A DNA stretch of 64,000 nt, taken from positions 750,134-814,133 of the forward strand of contig NW_003137821.1 of NCBI RefSeq assembly GCF_000003605.2, in the 5' to 3' direction. Below the pieces are notes generated by a model. That model was not told where the DNA came from. It was given only the letters and a program-made list of their open reading frames with translations, and searched no databases. The position numbers and the translations under genes were made by a program. Shown here in pieces: positions 13,101 to 26,029 of the stretch. The DNA is from Saccoglossus kowalevskii (taxonomy: Eukaryota; Hemichordata; Enteropneusta; Harrimaniidae). Positions within the stretch are counted from its first letter, which is position 1; each line of letters opens with the position of its first letter.

Positions 13101-15334
13101 TTAAAACTAAAAAAAATATTTGTTTTGTATTGAATTGAATGAATTAGAAAACTAAATATTTGTTATTGAACATGATACTCATGACACTTACAGACACCAT
13201 TCTGAGATGTTGTTAACTCAAAACAGACAGACAATATGCTAATGTATAATATCCATCCGTAAATGTTTTCTCATTTCACTAAAACATAATGTATGGTTAA
13301 ACAATTAAATCATATTAACTGTTGGTGAATTCCTAATAACCATAGTGTGTACTGTAAAATACTAGTAATTGATCCGTCTGACAGAAGTGTTCTATATCTC
13401 TCAAATATAGATACCAAGTCAGTGATGTTACTACTACAAAGTTTCACTCAACAATACAGCAATAACTGCAGTCAATTAGCTCATAGAATATTGCATCAAC
13501 CTGTGCACTCACTGCTATGTCATGTGAGATACCCATTCAGCTAAAATAATTGATTACACAGAACTAGTTCTAAGACAGTGATTTCCAAAATAACAAGGTG
13601 ATATGAATAACGCATTAGAAGTAGAGATACAGGTAATTACAAGAACAATTTTCAAGTTGATTCAGCTGAACTTGTGAATGGAATTCCTACAGTGGTATTG
13701 AAATGCGAAAGTCAGTGAAATATTTTCAGATAGGCATGGCCATCACAAGATTTGGTACACAAAATGCCATTTTAAGAGACATATCAATTGTTTAATATAA
13801 TTGAACACAATTATGTAAAAGACCATTTTTTTTGCTACAATAACAATAATTTTTCAATATAATGAGGATCAATAAACGTAAGTTCAATTCGACTATTACC
13901 TAAAGCATGTTATTGTTAGTAACAAATCATAACAACTTTCTGCATTCCGATATTGAAAAGGCAATTGTTTAGTGTTCAATATATATGACTGAATACAAAT
14001 GTCATATATTACAGCATGATATGAAATGATTGATGATTAATGTTTCAGCCTTGAAAATGGCATCATGCATGACTTAGTTAATCTGTATTCCACTGCTCCA
14101 CCAGTGAGCGAGGGAGTGTAATATTGAGTTACTCATATTCCTTATCAATCATTGTCAGGTTGTACATCAGTTCAGTATTACATATTATAAGATAACTGTA
14201 TGTATGTATTCGAGGTGTTAAATTGTTTCAACTTAGCAATGTATTAATGCAGAATATGATCTTAGAAGTGGTGCGTATGTCGAGGAGGGGTATCAATTTG
14301 GCCCATTTAGCATCTCAAACGTAATGTTGGTATTGAAAAATGATTGCATTGCAAAAGGGCAAGAAAAATTATAATTAATAATTTTCTATAATTATTAGTA
14401 TAAAGTACCTATAAATTTAGATCCGTGATACTAATTATCCATATTGCGAAAGCACACTATGTGTATTTCATTTCATGCAATATAGTAGTGTATTAAAGTG
14501 GCATGTGACACATTACATGAATTCAACATTATTACCCAGCCTATCGGGTTTACAGGGCATAGAAATTCAAACGACTATACAATAGTATAGTAAATACTTA
14601 CGAAAATGTGTTTTGCCGTAGTTGAAACCGCTCAGTTAAGTATTTAGCTGTTGCCCTAATGTTATATTTCAATACATAAGACCAAAAATGTTACTAGCAT
14701 ATTCATTCACCTCTTTGCACGCGTGAAACTATTTTTATGTAGTAAACGTAGACGTGTTGTTAGCAGACAAATCGTTATGTAGATAATTCAGCATGCATAA
14801 ACATGTTATTTAAGCTGTGCTATATTTTTCACGTTATCGGCATAGTCAATGCAATCCTCGCAACTCAACGAATTGAATTGAACGATGGAATATATTTCAC
14901 ATTGTATCTCAATCACGTAAAAAAAGAGGTTTAAAGACTTTATGTCTCTTGTTACAATTTGTCACACTGAACGTTTGTGAATGACAGGGTTGTGCGTTAA
15001 TTAGTGGTTACATGTTTTCTATGTGGGCTGTCCTGAGTGCTTTTTATGCCACAAGGACTAAGTTCAATTTCATCAGCGTCCATGTGTTTAGCTCTGTAAA
15101 TGTTTATTTGAATGTTAAATGAATCTCATTCGACTGCCCGTAGAGTTTATTATAAGTAAAAAAAGTAACGATTAAGTAGTCTGAAAAAATCATGTGTGAT
15201 ATATCGCCGTGAAGTATTTAATACACATTTTCAAACTATTGAAAGTCAGACGTGCATGCTCCTATATAGTATGTGTATGAAAATAATACCATGTCATTTT
15301 TAATAAACAAACAATGAAATGACACTGATATGAC
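10171..15334. other. AT-rich intergenic DNA between LINE relic and receptor relic B
   Basis: About 5 kb with no open frame that resembles a protein. By analogy with gene C, the lost exon 1 of copy B should lie somewhere here. I searched for the exon 1 start (ATGGCAGAAC) and for the shared upstream module and saw neither. The only ORF of note, 13347-13544, has no recognisable features. Confidence 0.4.
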
Positions 15335-16257
15335 GTGTACCAGCGTTGGTAGCACCGGCAGTGGTAGTAAATGATAACATTCGAAGTTAAACTAATGTGA
15401 TAATTTAACAAATCGTTCTGTAAATACGTGTATGAAGTATGTTATTTGATATGTCAATCCATTGCATTAAGGCTAATTATAATCAAATTCCAGTAGTAGA
15501 CATTAATCTGTGTTTCACACATTCTCTAAAAGTTATAAAACAGGGTACTTTAACAACATCATCATGCAATCCTGAATATATAGGCGAATATTGTAGTGCA
15601 TATGTCTGACGGCAAATTAGCAATTGTGTTTTTTACGACTATTGACAGAGTGAAACTAGATGATTCATACATGTTATTCTCATTGGAACATCATAGCCAT
15701 CTCAGCTACAGCCTTTTCACAATATTGAATCTTGTCAGCCCATAAGCAACGTATTATACCCTGACCACGCGATCATTCGACAAACGTATGCGATTTGTTG
15801 TAAGATTGTGTAATACAAAGGTTATATTTCTATTCTCTTAACCGGCTTCTGCAAATACAGAAAATACAGCATTAGGACTATGAACATGATTATTACAACT
15901 ACTAATTAATCATTCGATTGCCCTCTATGTCTGCCATGATTTTAAATTTCCAGCAACGTGTGGCGTAAGTACAGTTAATTCCATTCAAATAACATAGTCG
16001 CTAATGCGTCGATTCGTGTTTTTAAACTGAATGATGTTTTTTTCAAATATATTGCGAGTTTCTCTCCCATGTGTTCTCGTCGACACTGCAATATGTGTCG
16101 TATGCAATCTGTGTCGTATACTCTATTAGGAATGATGTTTTCGACATTGCATCAGTGAGCTTATTTGATGGATGGAGGGCAGTCATGATGACACCTCACC
16201 TCAACAGCCAAAATAATGAAAGCAGCGCACAGTGAAAGTTGTTGATGGAGTGTAACC
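15335..16257 (+). pseudogene. Decayed GPCR copy B (relics of exons 2, 3 and 4)
   Basis: Pieces of the receptor family lie here in the correct order and orientation. Around 15335-15437 is exon 2 with its middle deleted: the AGTAAATGA-ACAT-CGAAGT block and the end TACGTGTATGAAGTA match gene C. Around 15605-15648 is the end of exon 3 (AAATTAGCA ... ACTATTGACAG). At 15712, after ctacag, exon 4 starts with CCTTTTCACA as in gene A. At 15909-15965 TCATTCGATTGCCCTCTATG matches the TM4 coding block. At 16078-16257 TCGTCGACACTGCA, CATGATGACAC and GAAAGCAG match TM7, the tail and the end of the gene. Long deletions, stops and lost splice sites show that it is not functional. The spacing between exons is shorter than in A and C. 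Confidence 0.8.
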
Positions 16258-18150
16258 TGATCACGACAAACCAAATGATATGTAAATAGATCATGGAATA
16301 GAGAGTATGTGTGTAAGTAACTTTATCATTTGTTATTTATCAGAACTATTTGCCCAAGCAAATGAATTATTTATTTATTATTACTCACCAAAATAGTTGT
16401 GTACATCTGCTGCGTCACTACGTAAAAAACTACAACTGCAATAATTCTAATTCGTTGTTAACCTGTTGAGTGTTGTGTTGCCCATGATTTTTTTTACAAG
16501 ATCATCCATAACATAACTGTTGAAGTTAATGTATGTAACTTTGCTACTACAAACTGAGTCATATCGCAGTAAGAAAGAATCGTCGAACTGGAATCATTCT
16601 GCAAAAAAACATCAGTAGTTGATACTATGAAGTTACAAACAATAAATAATGTGTGTAGCCATGATTACACGTTCCAGCCCTCTTCGCAGTATTGGCAAAC
16701 AGACGTCCGCAACATACATGCTCACTTTTATTTCATTAAAAAAGAATAGCATGTTATGGTAATACAAGCGGCTGCTATCATTATAACGGAATTTGTATCC
16801 CAACTAATGTTAAATATCTTTGCCACAGTTACTTGGTTCCAGATATAAGATACTCATGCATGGATCATACTAGGGTAGAATACGAACAATTCCCTTCACA
16901 GGTAAAGCGCATTTTGTAATTAATTTCATTTCCCGTGTAATGAGCATTTGTTACTAAATTACTAAAATAAGCTAATATAAAGTTGTCTTTCGGAAATGAT
17001 GAATGAGTGAAATTCGAAAGTTTTTATTCTGGACACAACATTTATAATCTTATCAATACTCTCATTGGTCCCACTGCTCTTGTGCTTAACAGGTTGCCGC
17101 CAGCAATGTGCATACATTTATTAATCTGGCAAGAAGTGTGGCGCCGTTTGCAGAAACGTTATAGTATAACACATGGTAGATAATATTTGAAAAATTATTG
17201 GATCACAAAGTCATCATAGTCCCTGTAGTCTAATTTATATGATCAAGTCATCAATCACGCTACTTTATTTTAATAATATATTTAGCTTGAAATTATGAGA
17301 CAAGAAATGTTATTTTATGTGTTTTTGTGGTTTGTGTGAAAAGCGTTGGTTGCATTCGTATAGCCCTACTAGTTATCATTCGCCATTAATGTCAATTGTT
17401 ACCATCCATACTCAATGAATTAACACAATATACACATTGCTTTTTTTGGTAAAGCAGCGTTTGATAGTCAGTTTACATGCTTTCAATTCACGTCAAGTTA
17501 TGTTATGTATAGCATTGTACGCAACTACGCAATTAACTTCGGTGGAAATTGTTTTTGTTTTAATGGAGGAGAAAACGTTATTTCTTCTGCGATTTGCACA
17601 CCAACACATTCAGGTTGCCATGAGGCATACATTCTATCAATTATATGCGTGTTTGCAATTAAATATTCATGAGGTTTATTTACTCTCAATGCATGACCTG
17701 AAATATTGTCCCGATTGCTTCAGAAAATAAGAATTAGTTTAAAAGAATTAAATTTAGTCTATTAAAATGTACTTATATCGGCATTGAATGTGTAGATAGT
17801 AGAAATGTCATTTTAAGAAAAGATGTAGCTCACAGTTGATCATACTAGAACGATACGTTGTGGCACATTGACAAGGCCATACGTACTATCATTCAGCCAA
17901 TCATGTGTCTGTATACGGTGTTTTGTACTAAAATAGCATAGACATCGTGGCTTCAAATAACAAGGTGTTGTATTTAATGTATAAATGTGTCGTTTACTGG
18001 CTTTTATATATACAAATTGATCAATGGAACACACACTGTTTTCATTCAATCAACACATTGTCATAACTTATCAATGTTATATTGCGATCTCAATAAACAA
18101 TATACTGGGAAGTAGGACACAGGATGATGCCGCTTAATTGGTATCTGATT
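16258..18150. other. AT-rich intergenic DNA, nothing recognised
   Basis: Contains a 97-codon open frame at 17437-17730 rich in Leu, Val and Phe that starts only at a non-ATG codon and has no domain I know. No repeat family was recognised. Confidence 0.35.
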
Positions 18151-18159
18151 GCACTGAGT

Positions 18160-19190
18160 TTAATTGAACGTTATACTTATTCTGCACACAGATAGAAAGA
18201 AGGCACTTTGAAGTAACTTTGCAGTGCCAATGACTTGCGGCACTTGTAGCTAATTTCCGAAATAATCCTCTCTTATTGACATACACACTTTGATGTGTTG
18301 CGCAATATGTGGCATCAGGGTATCATTATCTGTAAGCTGATTTCTAACAACATCGTTTGATAGCGAGTTGCTTATTACTATGTGTATAGAAATTTATACA
18401 GAATAAACTGAGTCGCAATTTAAATGGCTTGAATAATAAAATAATAAATTATTACATACACTCGTGGACTGCCAATTTCAATAATCAAGGACTAAACCAC
18501 TTGGAGTGTTTTTGATTGTTACGTAATCGCGCTCAACCAGTCGCAGATAAATTGCCATGAATTTTCAAGTATAATTTTGAGCCATCGAATTTTAATGACA
18601 TGTACGAGGCTTAAATTTACACAGCTTTACACGAAAATATAGTATTTAAACAGTCAGTCATGTCAACACACACTCAAATATAACACTATGTACATGTATG
18701 ACAAAGACAGATAATTCGATATTATTACAAAGAAGTATTCATTTTTTGGTCTTCTTCAACACCAGCGAACGACCTGAACGGTTGAGTTATAGTTTAGCCT
18801 CGGGGGAAAAAAAAACGTTATTCAACCTGTCAGTATCGTATTAAGTGTCAGGAGTTAAAGTCAGAAAGCTACTCGTACGATGCCGATCACGTCTAGTGCA
18901 TATCAAGTGATTGTTATCCTTCCGCCAAGTGGTTTAAAGCCGTTGCTGGCGTAAGTTGTTAACATCTTGGCTATTAGTTACAGTACTTCGGATGTGTAAT
19001 TTCGATCAGCGTACGTAAGTACGTGTTCGTCTTGTCTCGGCTTACGAAGGGCTCGAGTTATTCCTTGACATATTAGGATTCTTTAAAAGATTCTCTAAAA
19101 CATCTTATTTCAGGAAATATATTCAGACATTACATGATAGAAATCTATTAAACAAAATACACTAAACTACGAACGCATTTGTTTGTGCAC
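18160..19190. repeat. Left copy of an old direct duplication of about 1 kb
   Basis: Matches 20030-20960 at a steady offset of about 1.8-1.86 kb. Anchors include GCAGTGCCAATGAC at 18221 against GCAGTACCAATGAC at 20082, and AGTTACAGTACTTCGG at 18977 against AGTTACAGTACATCGG at 20787. Between the anchors many short blocks keep their order (for example TACACACTTTG.TGTG and TCATTATCTG.AA.CTGA). Divergence is high, so the duplication is old. No coding role is visible. Confidence 0.65.
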
Positions 19191-20029
19191 TTAAATCAAA
19201 AACGACAATACATGTTTATGTGGTGTATATATTATTTCACTATATATGGCATAACTATTGATGATTACATACGCGTATGTCTGCCCTAATGACCTCGCTC
19301 ATAGTAATTGTATGTCCTTGCTTGGAGTCATAATTTAGTAGCTGTCTTAAATGCAAACGAAATTCATTATAGAAGAGATCTGTCTGCGCTGTCGTTCAGT
19401 GGCCTGATTATATTTCCGTTGTCGGTGCCTCTGGTGTTTTGCGTTTACATCCGACGTTATTGTTACACACTTATTTAAATATTTAAAACGTCAATACTGC
19501 ATTTGATCGTGTAACATTTCCTGAAATGTTCGTATGTATTCTTTCGGTAGATACATAATAGGAGTGGCATGCAGTTGTGTAGTTCTTTTCAAATTATTTT
19601 GCCGTCGTTCTTATCAATCTTATAACACTGTTGTATAACATATTCAAAATGATAAAACTATGCCAATATAAACCGTGTATTGTCAGCAAGAAATTTCCGC
19701 GGCTCTCGATGCTGTCCAAATAAAAATCCAAACGAGTCATCTTTCCTAAGTTTTTGTTCTTATTGTTGTGTTATACTTTTTATTTTATCGTTAGTTAGCA
19801 TATACATGTACGCAGATGTATTGTTTTTTTCGATTTGCACGTAATATCACAACTGAGTCTACAAAATATATGATATTACAAAGATTATTAGTTTAATAAT
19901 GTCAGTTTACTATTTGCTACTTATTTATTTAATGCATTTCATGTATACCCGCGTTGGAAGAACCAATGGGTTGATTAAAAAAAATACGAATAGTTCACAG
20001 CTAATCGAACGCTATATCATGCAAAACGT
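19191..20029. other. Spacer between the two duplicated blocks
   Basis: AT-rich, with no gene or known element recognised. Confidence 0.3.
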
Positions 20030-20960
20030 ACGTTTCAGCACATAGATTGGAAGAAAACATTTTTTAATGTTAAATTAAATTGCAGTACCAATGACGTACG
20101 GCATTTATAACATATTCTTCGATATCATTCATTGACATTAGCGTACACACTTTGCTGTGGGCGTATTGTGTGGCGCCGGGATGTCATTATCTGCAATCTG
20201 ACACACAAATCTGTGATTGCAAACAATATACAGCGATATCGAATTGCTTATTTCTGTGCAAGACGCGACATACACGAGAAATTGAATCGCATCCTAATAT
20301 TGATGGCTCGAATAATAATATATAACATATATTCGTATTTTATGGGTTACAATTAAATTGAGCATTACATGTTATATATTTATGCTTTATATTTATTATA
20401 TTTGGCGTGTGTTATGTAACAGTTCGAATTAGATACATCTGCGAATGAATTTGAAACAATTGAGTTGTTTTATATTACCAGGCAGCATATTTATGACCTA
20501 AAACATATGTTATGAATAGTCAAGTCTTTTATCTTATAGAATACTACTGTAACAATATATCGCCATGTAGGCGTATTGCAAAATATTATGATTATTAGGA
20601 GATAATCCGGTATTTATAACCACCGCAAACAAACAAAGGACTTGCCATTAGAGGCTGATATTTTAGTTTATATTTCGTATTAAATGCCAGTTTGATGGCA
20701 AAATGTCAGCTAGAATGTATAGGACATATAAATTGATTTATTTTTTCTGGGTCAAGTATTTTATATTGTCAACGTCTCAAGTAGTAGTTACAGTACATCG
20801 GGTCTGCATCAATTATAGCTGTAATAGCGTTTGCATCATGCAATTAGGTAGAATCTACGCCTCTAAAACATTTCGGAAAACGCAACCGACATTAATTTAA
20901 AAAATACACAGCAGATACTATAAAACTATTGAAGTATTTGCCTGTGCATTTAACGCCTTT
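20030..20960. repeat. Right copy of an old direct duplication of about 1 kb
   Basis: Partner of 18160-19190. It holds two short open frames (20132-20356 and 20703-20900) whose equivalents are broken in the left copy, so they are not supported as genes. Confidence 0.65.
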
Positions 20961-22124
20961 ATGGGAAAGTGGCGCAATTTATTTACTACAAACGTTACCA
21001 GATGTGGTAATCCAATATGATAACTATCTGTTTGGATACAGACTTTAATTTGAATAAATTTGAATAGTAAAGGTAAATGGAAGTTTTATAAATATTCAAC
21101 GTTTGTACACAATATGCATTATTACATTACTCCAATGCATTATGTAAATTGAGCAGATTATCATTATTTTAGTTACATATGTTGAACAAATTATTTGATA
21201 GAATTAAAATTGATGATCGGAATTAATATTTTGTATGGAGTTCAACGACAATTATTTCGAAAAATCTATAGTTTCCGTCAAAATACAATTCGTGTCGGGT
21301 TAAAAAAGGTAATGACATGAATAAATAATTATGTAACACATTTATACGGTGAACCCTAACTACAAAAATGGAAATAACATACGATTGTCGGGAATGTTGA
21401 TTTGAAATTTATGTAATTTATTCACACTAAATCAAACAACAATTTGTCGTACATCAAACTAAAAGTATGCGGAAATGTTTTCGGAAACAAAATTAAAATT
21501 GAACAAATTAACGATTTAAGTACAGGTCATAGCTCCACTATGTGCCTAGGCAAAAACAATTGCTATGTAAGATTGAAATAATTCCGTTTTGCAATATCAA
21601 TTAACATCGGAATTAATGAGATATCGTTATTATTACTGTGAATTGTTGTGATGCCGTGACTTATAGTAATGCAAATACAATAAGAGTAATTAAACGAAAT
21701 GTATTTTAAGTAACTCAAAACAAAGATATACATTTTGTATCATGCACATGAATCCACCGCCATGTACACAACATATTGATGGTATGTGTTTGTCCGGACA
21801 ACATTAGACTGTGTTGACTTTACTAAAGATATATAAAGTATTCAAATCATACCACATAATATAATATCCTTTATTACATATGTACAGCAGTTTATTTTGA
21901 TTCGTCCCCTGAAATCAAAATGGGTATTTCCACACCCCATATGCAAATGAGGTATGAGAGTCCCTGCAGGAGTACAATTTTTTCGAAACATGGCAGAAAT
22001 AAACAATATTTAGAAGTGCGATATTTTTGTATTGGTGTACATGAATATACTTGCCGAGTGATATGAATATGAAGAACAGTAATGGTACTTTTAGGGAGTC
22101 ACCTATTTTGACTAAAACTAAGGT
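20961..22124. other. AT-rich stretch, nothing recognised
   Basis: No protein-like frame and no known repeat was identified. Confidence 0.3.
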
Positions 22125-22360
22125 GCATATCACCCATGATATCCTCGTAATAACCTCATACTCAGACAGTACGCCGTCGCATCGACCTCCGCTGCGCGTC
22201 GGTCTATACTTCCGCTGTACTGTCTTCGAGCATACTTTGAGATATCCTCGTAATAACCTAATACTCAGACAGTACGCCGTCGCATCGACCTCCGCTGCGC
22301 GTGGGTCTATACTTCCGCTGTTCTGTCTTCGAGCATACTTTGAGGTATCCACGTAATAAC
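22125..22360 (-). mobile_element. Head-to-tail array of a small fold-back MITE, 103 bp period
   Basis: Two nearly identical 103 bp units, ATCCTCGTAATAACCT to GCATACTTTGAG.T, start at 22141 and 22244, followed by a third terminal segment at about 22343. Each unit contains an internal fold-back: CTCAGACAGTACG near one side pairs with CTGTACTGTCTTCGAG on the other, with GACCTCCGCTGCGCG in the loop region. It is clearly more GC-rich than its surroundings. The same element occurs as a complete copy with inverted ends at 52519-52648. Adjacent units here share a single terminal sequence, as in a tandem multimer. Confidence 0.7.
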
Positions 22361-24648
22361 CTTTAATTATTATTAATACATAATGCATATTTGGTTCATG
22401 TTTAAGTAATTAAGTTCGAGACTTAAATATGAAAAAGTGATGAAGCTATATATGTAAAAAGTAGTTTACACAACTAACGTACATAATGTTAAAAATAACT
22501 GCTTGAAATTATGTTTTTTGAGTTACAATAATATAACAATGACATACTTATTGAAGATGGATTCTCAATATTTCGGATAGGCAATAAAACTGTATAATCA
22601 TGAACTAATCAAACATATATAAACCAATAGATTGAACAAATTTACCTATTATTTACGTCGAATTCATATATGAAATCAACTTAGGTGAATGCATGTAAGT
22701 GTCAAAAACAGCATGCCACGAATTCGACAACGACGTAGCAATACTAATTATCAGTTTCTTACACTGACACATCGACCTAATTATCTATCTATCAAGCGAA
22801 GTGTTTTGTTAAGTGTTTAAAATTATTAACATAGAGAACGATGTATAGCGATAGTGTGGAAATTGTGATATTCTCTAAAAGACATTGGTTTAATCCTTTT
22901 GATATCCACTTTACATTCTACCACGATTTCCCATGTGTGATTAGGCTTTTTACTGAGTAGGATTGCACCTGATATCTATCCTGGAAACGCTTAGCCGTTT
23001 ATGTGAGGGTCTTCTTAATAATAATATTCGGCGAATGCTAAACATTGAAAGCAGTGTAAGACGGAACGATTTGTATTATATACAGTTGAAGAACCTATCG
23101 TGTGTGCGTACACAAAACGCCGTAAATAATTTGTTTTGACATTATTTTGGAAATTAAATATAGATCATATGTTTTGACGGATTTGTCAGAACCACTATTT
23201 TTTTTATTTTCGATATATATTCGATATATGTTTATGTGAAATGTTTCGTATAATGCAGCTGAGTCGTTTAGCGTGGTCAAGCCGATCTAATCAATGAAAG
23301 AAGAAGGGCGCCTCTATTAGCACCTAGCGAAAATCTAAGACAATCGTGTTAGTTGAACTGCAAATGATATAATTTAATTTTGAAAAATTGGAAAATGCGG
23401 CTAATATATTCATAGTTATGTATTTCTCTTACCTGCAAACAAAATAAGGTTTATAAATTCATATTGCTCGACACTGAGTTAACCATATTTATTATATTGT
23501 ATTTATTAACTTCTTAAACTGAATAACTGAACACAAGATATGTTAATACTACTTGTTGTAGACATGTAATGGCGGTTGTATATATGAGAGACTGTGACAG
23601 TGATATAAATGTTTGCTGTCATGCATCTTGCATTTTCAAGATATTATGTACCAGTTCACTGTTTCCATATATTCCTTGACGTTTCCTATAAGGAATTGGC
23701 GTATATTAGTTACGCTGCCTCAGTGGCAATGGAGAAATGGTCAGCCAATTGCTCGTTCTAACTTGTACAGGAAATATACAAATTATATTTCGATTTCCGT
23801 GTATGTGAGTGGAATTACTCGGTCATGAGACTGTGCAAAAATATCTGTTGCATGCTGTATAAAATGTCGCAATCACCATTATATATGTGTATCATAATGC
23901 AGTTCTTGGCACTGAATATCAGCATGGTATTTGCCAAAAATGACGGTGCATGTACAAATTCAGGCAAAACAGAGGCACCTCACTTCCGTGAATCCACCCT
24001 GAACTCGGCCAGTAACTTCGACCGCCTAGCATACTGATGTACACTGTTTACAGGATGAATTCAGAACCCATCGATATTCAGACTAGTGCATCATCTACAA
24101 CGCTATCGCAATATCGCCGTGGTCGCGAGTGTTGACACTGTAGTACTCGGTGTAGAACAAATAGGATAAAACAGTTGTGAGAAAGTGGACATAAAAAGAC
24201 GTCGTAATTTTACCTTCTTCCAACTATGCTCTCGCGTGGATGTTGAAAAACCTCTGGAAAAAACCGAAATGACGATTGCTTGAAATTGAAATGTGAATAA
24301 TAATATAATAATAATAATAACAACTATCCTATTCAAACTGAAATAATAATAAATTATGTTTTTGAAGGATCACATATAAGCTAATATTTGATAACACGTT
24401 GTTTTGTAAATGTGGAAATAATATAAATATCGGAGGCACAACATCTATCACAGGTACATACTTCACGTTTCTGCACTTTGTCTCCATATCAGTGTATTCA
24501 ACTAGGATATTAAATATGGGTGATTTGCATTAACATTTCATGCACAATCATCTTGTGCACAAACTCTTTTCCGGTGAGACACAAATTTAGCACAGTTAAT
24601 CGAGGATACAGAATAAATACAAAGTGAGATGAACCCAATGATCTGTCG
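22361..24648. other. AT-rich stretch with one doubtful short secreted-peptide-like frame
   Basis: A 70-codon ATG frame at 23825-24037 has a hydrophobic stretch (MCIIMQFLALNISMVFA) followed by a polar tail, and its last 90 bases are richer in GC than the surroundings. It resembles a signal peptide plus short mature part, but there are no dibasic sites, cysteine pattern or homologue that I know. A short AAT microsatellite lies at about 24300-24322. Nothing else was recognised. Confidence 0.2.
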
Positions 24649-24900
24649 ATTAATGAGATAATATGAGTAACTTGTTAGCTGAAGAGAGTCATATAATTAC
24701 AAAACCGAACTTAAAGTGGGGTCAGATGAACGGGTGAATGGATGTTCTTGAAAGGTCACATTAGTTCCATCAAATGGATGGCATGCAAAGCAACCTCAAT
24801 CTATAGAAAATAATATAATGAGCATGTCTATTAAATGTGCCTCTCAGTTGAGTACATACCGTGGGTTTATCCGTCAATACAAGGTGAAAACTCGTGAGAG
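24649..24900 (+). promoter_or_regulatory. Receptor-family upstream module, copy D
   Basis: Matches the sequence upstream of gene C (30872-31131) and a third copy at 63037-63255. Shared blocks in order include ACTTAAAGT.GGGTCA.A, TC.AAATGGATG.CAT, a T/CTATAGA block, GCATGTCT.TTAAA, TCCGTCA and ACTCGTGAGAG. It lies 0.88 kb before the start codon of exon 1 relic D. The 0.43 kb periodic array at 25117-25545 sits in between and largely explains why this spacing is larger than in gene C (0.47 kb). The promoter role is inferred from position and conservation. Confidence 0.5.
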
Positions 24901-25116
24901 ATGTAGACATTAAACTTTACTCACTACTATTTCACTTGAACACATGTAGGTGAAGTATCAATTATTGTTTTAGTCATGTTTAATATAATTATTTAACGTA
25001 AGTTACTAAATATAAGTTAAAAATACATTTTAGTAATCTATATTATAGTTGTAATGTTGTATTACCTGACACAATCATAAAATGAACTATTATTTTCACT
25101 AGACACACGTTTCTGT

Positions 25117-25545
25117 TTATCTTCGCATTAAGTGCTTTCACGCAAACGTTGTGATAGTAAACACTTTGTTAAAATATGTCTCCGGTTGAGACACTTTTCT
25201 ACGTATCGTAATCACAAACACAAATTTGTGTCTAGTAAAATCACTTTTCAAAGAGTTGTGATAGTAAACACTTCCTTGTGGGAACAATTTTCAAAACCTG
25301 AGTCGAGTAAAATCACTTTTAAAAGTATTATAACAAGCATTGTTTATACATGTTCCTGGTGGGAACACTTATCAATACGTGTTTCTATTGGAAACATTTT
25401 TCAAAATGTGTCATGTGCAAAAACATCAATGACATGTTGCAATAAAAAAGGGGAAGTGTTTTTATCATACACTATTTTCGTAGTTATGCAGATCATAAAC
25501 AGTTTAAGTGTTTTTAAATTGGGAACAACTTATAAACACTTATAA
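25117..25545. repeat. Degenerate minisatellite-like array, unit about 27 bp
   Basis: Motifs of the type TAGTAAACACTTT and TAAAATCACTTTTCAAA or GGGAACACTT recur roughly every 25-29 bases. A period near 27 (nine codons) explains the long 137-codon open frame over the array, so I do not treat that frame as a gene. The array sits between the upstream module and exon 1 relic of copy D and has no counterpart at gene C, so it was probably inserted after the duplication. Confidence 0.5.
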
Positions 25546-25737
25546 ATGTTTTACCACATAACAGTAAAATGCTATATTTTAAAACAATAGTGTTGTAAAA
25601 TAACCCATTTGAGAATTTAAGAAAAACAATTAATGTCTTTAATTAAAAAAAAAAAAACACTCAAAGGATTTTAAAGTGGGGATAAAAATATGTCATATTT
25701 TAAAACACTATACAGAAAAAACATATACCAGACGGGA

Positions 25738-25925
25738 GCTTGAGTTTATTTGTGTTATCATCCACTAAAATAAGATAAACATGGCAGAACTTGTTCTGTT
25801 ATGGACCTAGATTGGACCTCGACGATATACGGTCGAAACCATTTGATTAAGACCGACAAAGATAATATATTTGTCATTTTTGCTAGGACCAGTTTTCTTG
25901 TTATTTATGTTGTGCTATCATTTGT
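25738..25925 (+). pseudogene. Orphan GPCR exon 1 relic (copy D)
   Basis: The 5' leader and start of gene C exon 1 are recognisable: TTGAGTT..T, TTATCA.C.ACTAAA, then GATAAACATGGCAGAACT at 25774-25791 against GATAACCATGGCAGAACT in gene C, and GACCTCGACGATATACGG against GAACCTCAACGATATATGG. The frame from this ATG (25781) ends after nine codons. A second frame from 25801 continues to a hydrophobic TM1-like stretch (FLVIYVVLSFVFNCIILVA). No exon 2-4 relic follows before gene C, so this is a partial duplicate or one whose other exons were lost. Confidence 0.75.
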
Positions 25926-26029
25926 CTTTAATTGTATAATACTTGTAGCACGGTTTCATTCACAGATCCTTATTGCAGCGCGAAAGAAATGACCATTTCC
26001 TGAATTCAATCATTCATTCGGCCAGGCTT

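Noticed and set aside
22125-22360. Possible CRISPR-like direct repeats
   Set aside because: Only two full units, no unique spacers, eukaryotic setting; it is a MITE multimer.
21915-22388. Open frames of 157 codons (minus) and 101 codons (plus) over the same place
   Set aside because: Both run through the 103 bp MITE array and repeat with it; the GC-rich core lacks stops by composition.
25132-25545. 137-codon plus frame
   Set aside because: It follows from the period of about 27 bases in the array; start codon is not ATG and no domain is visible.
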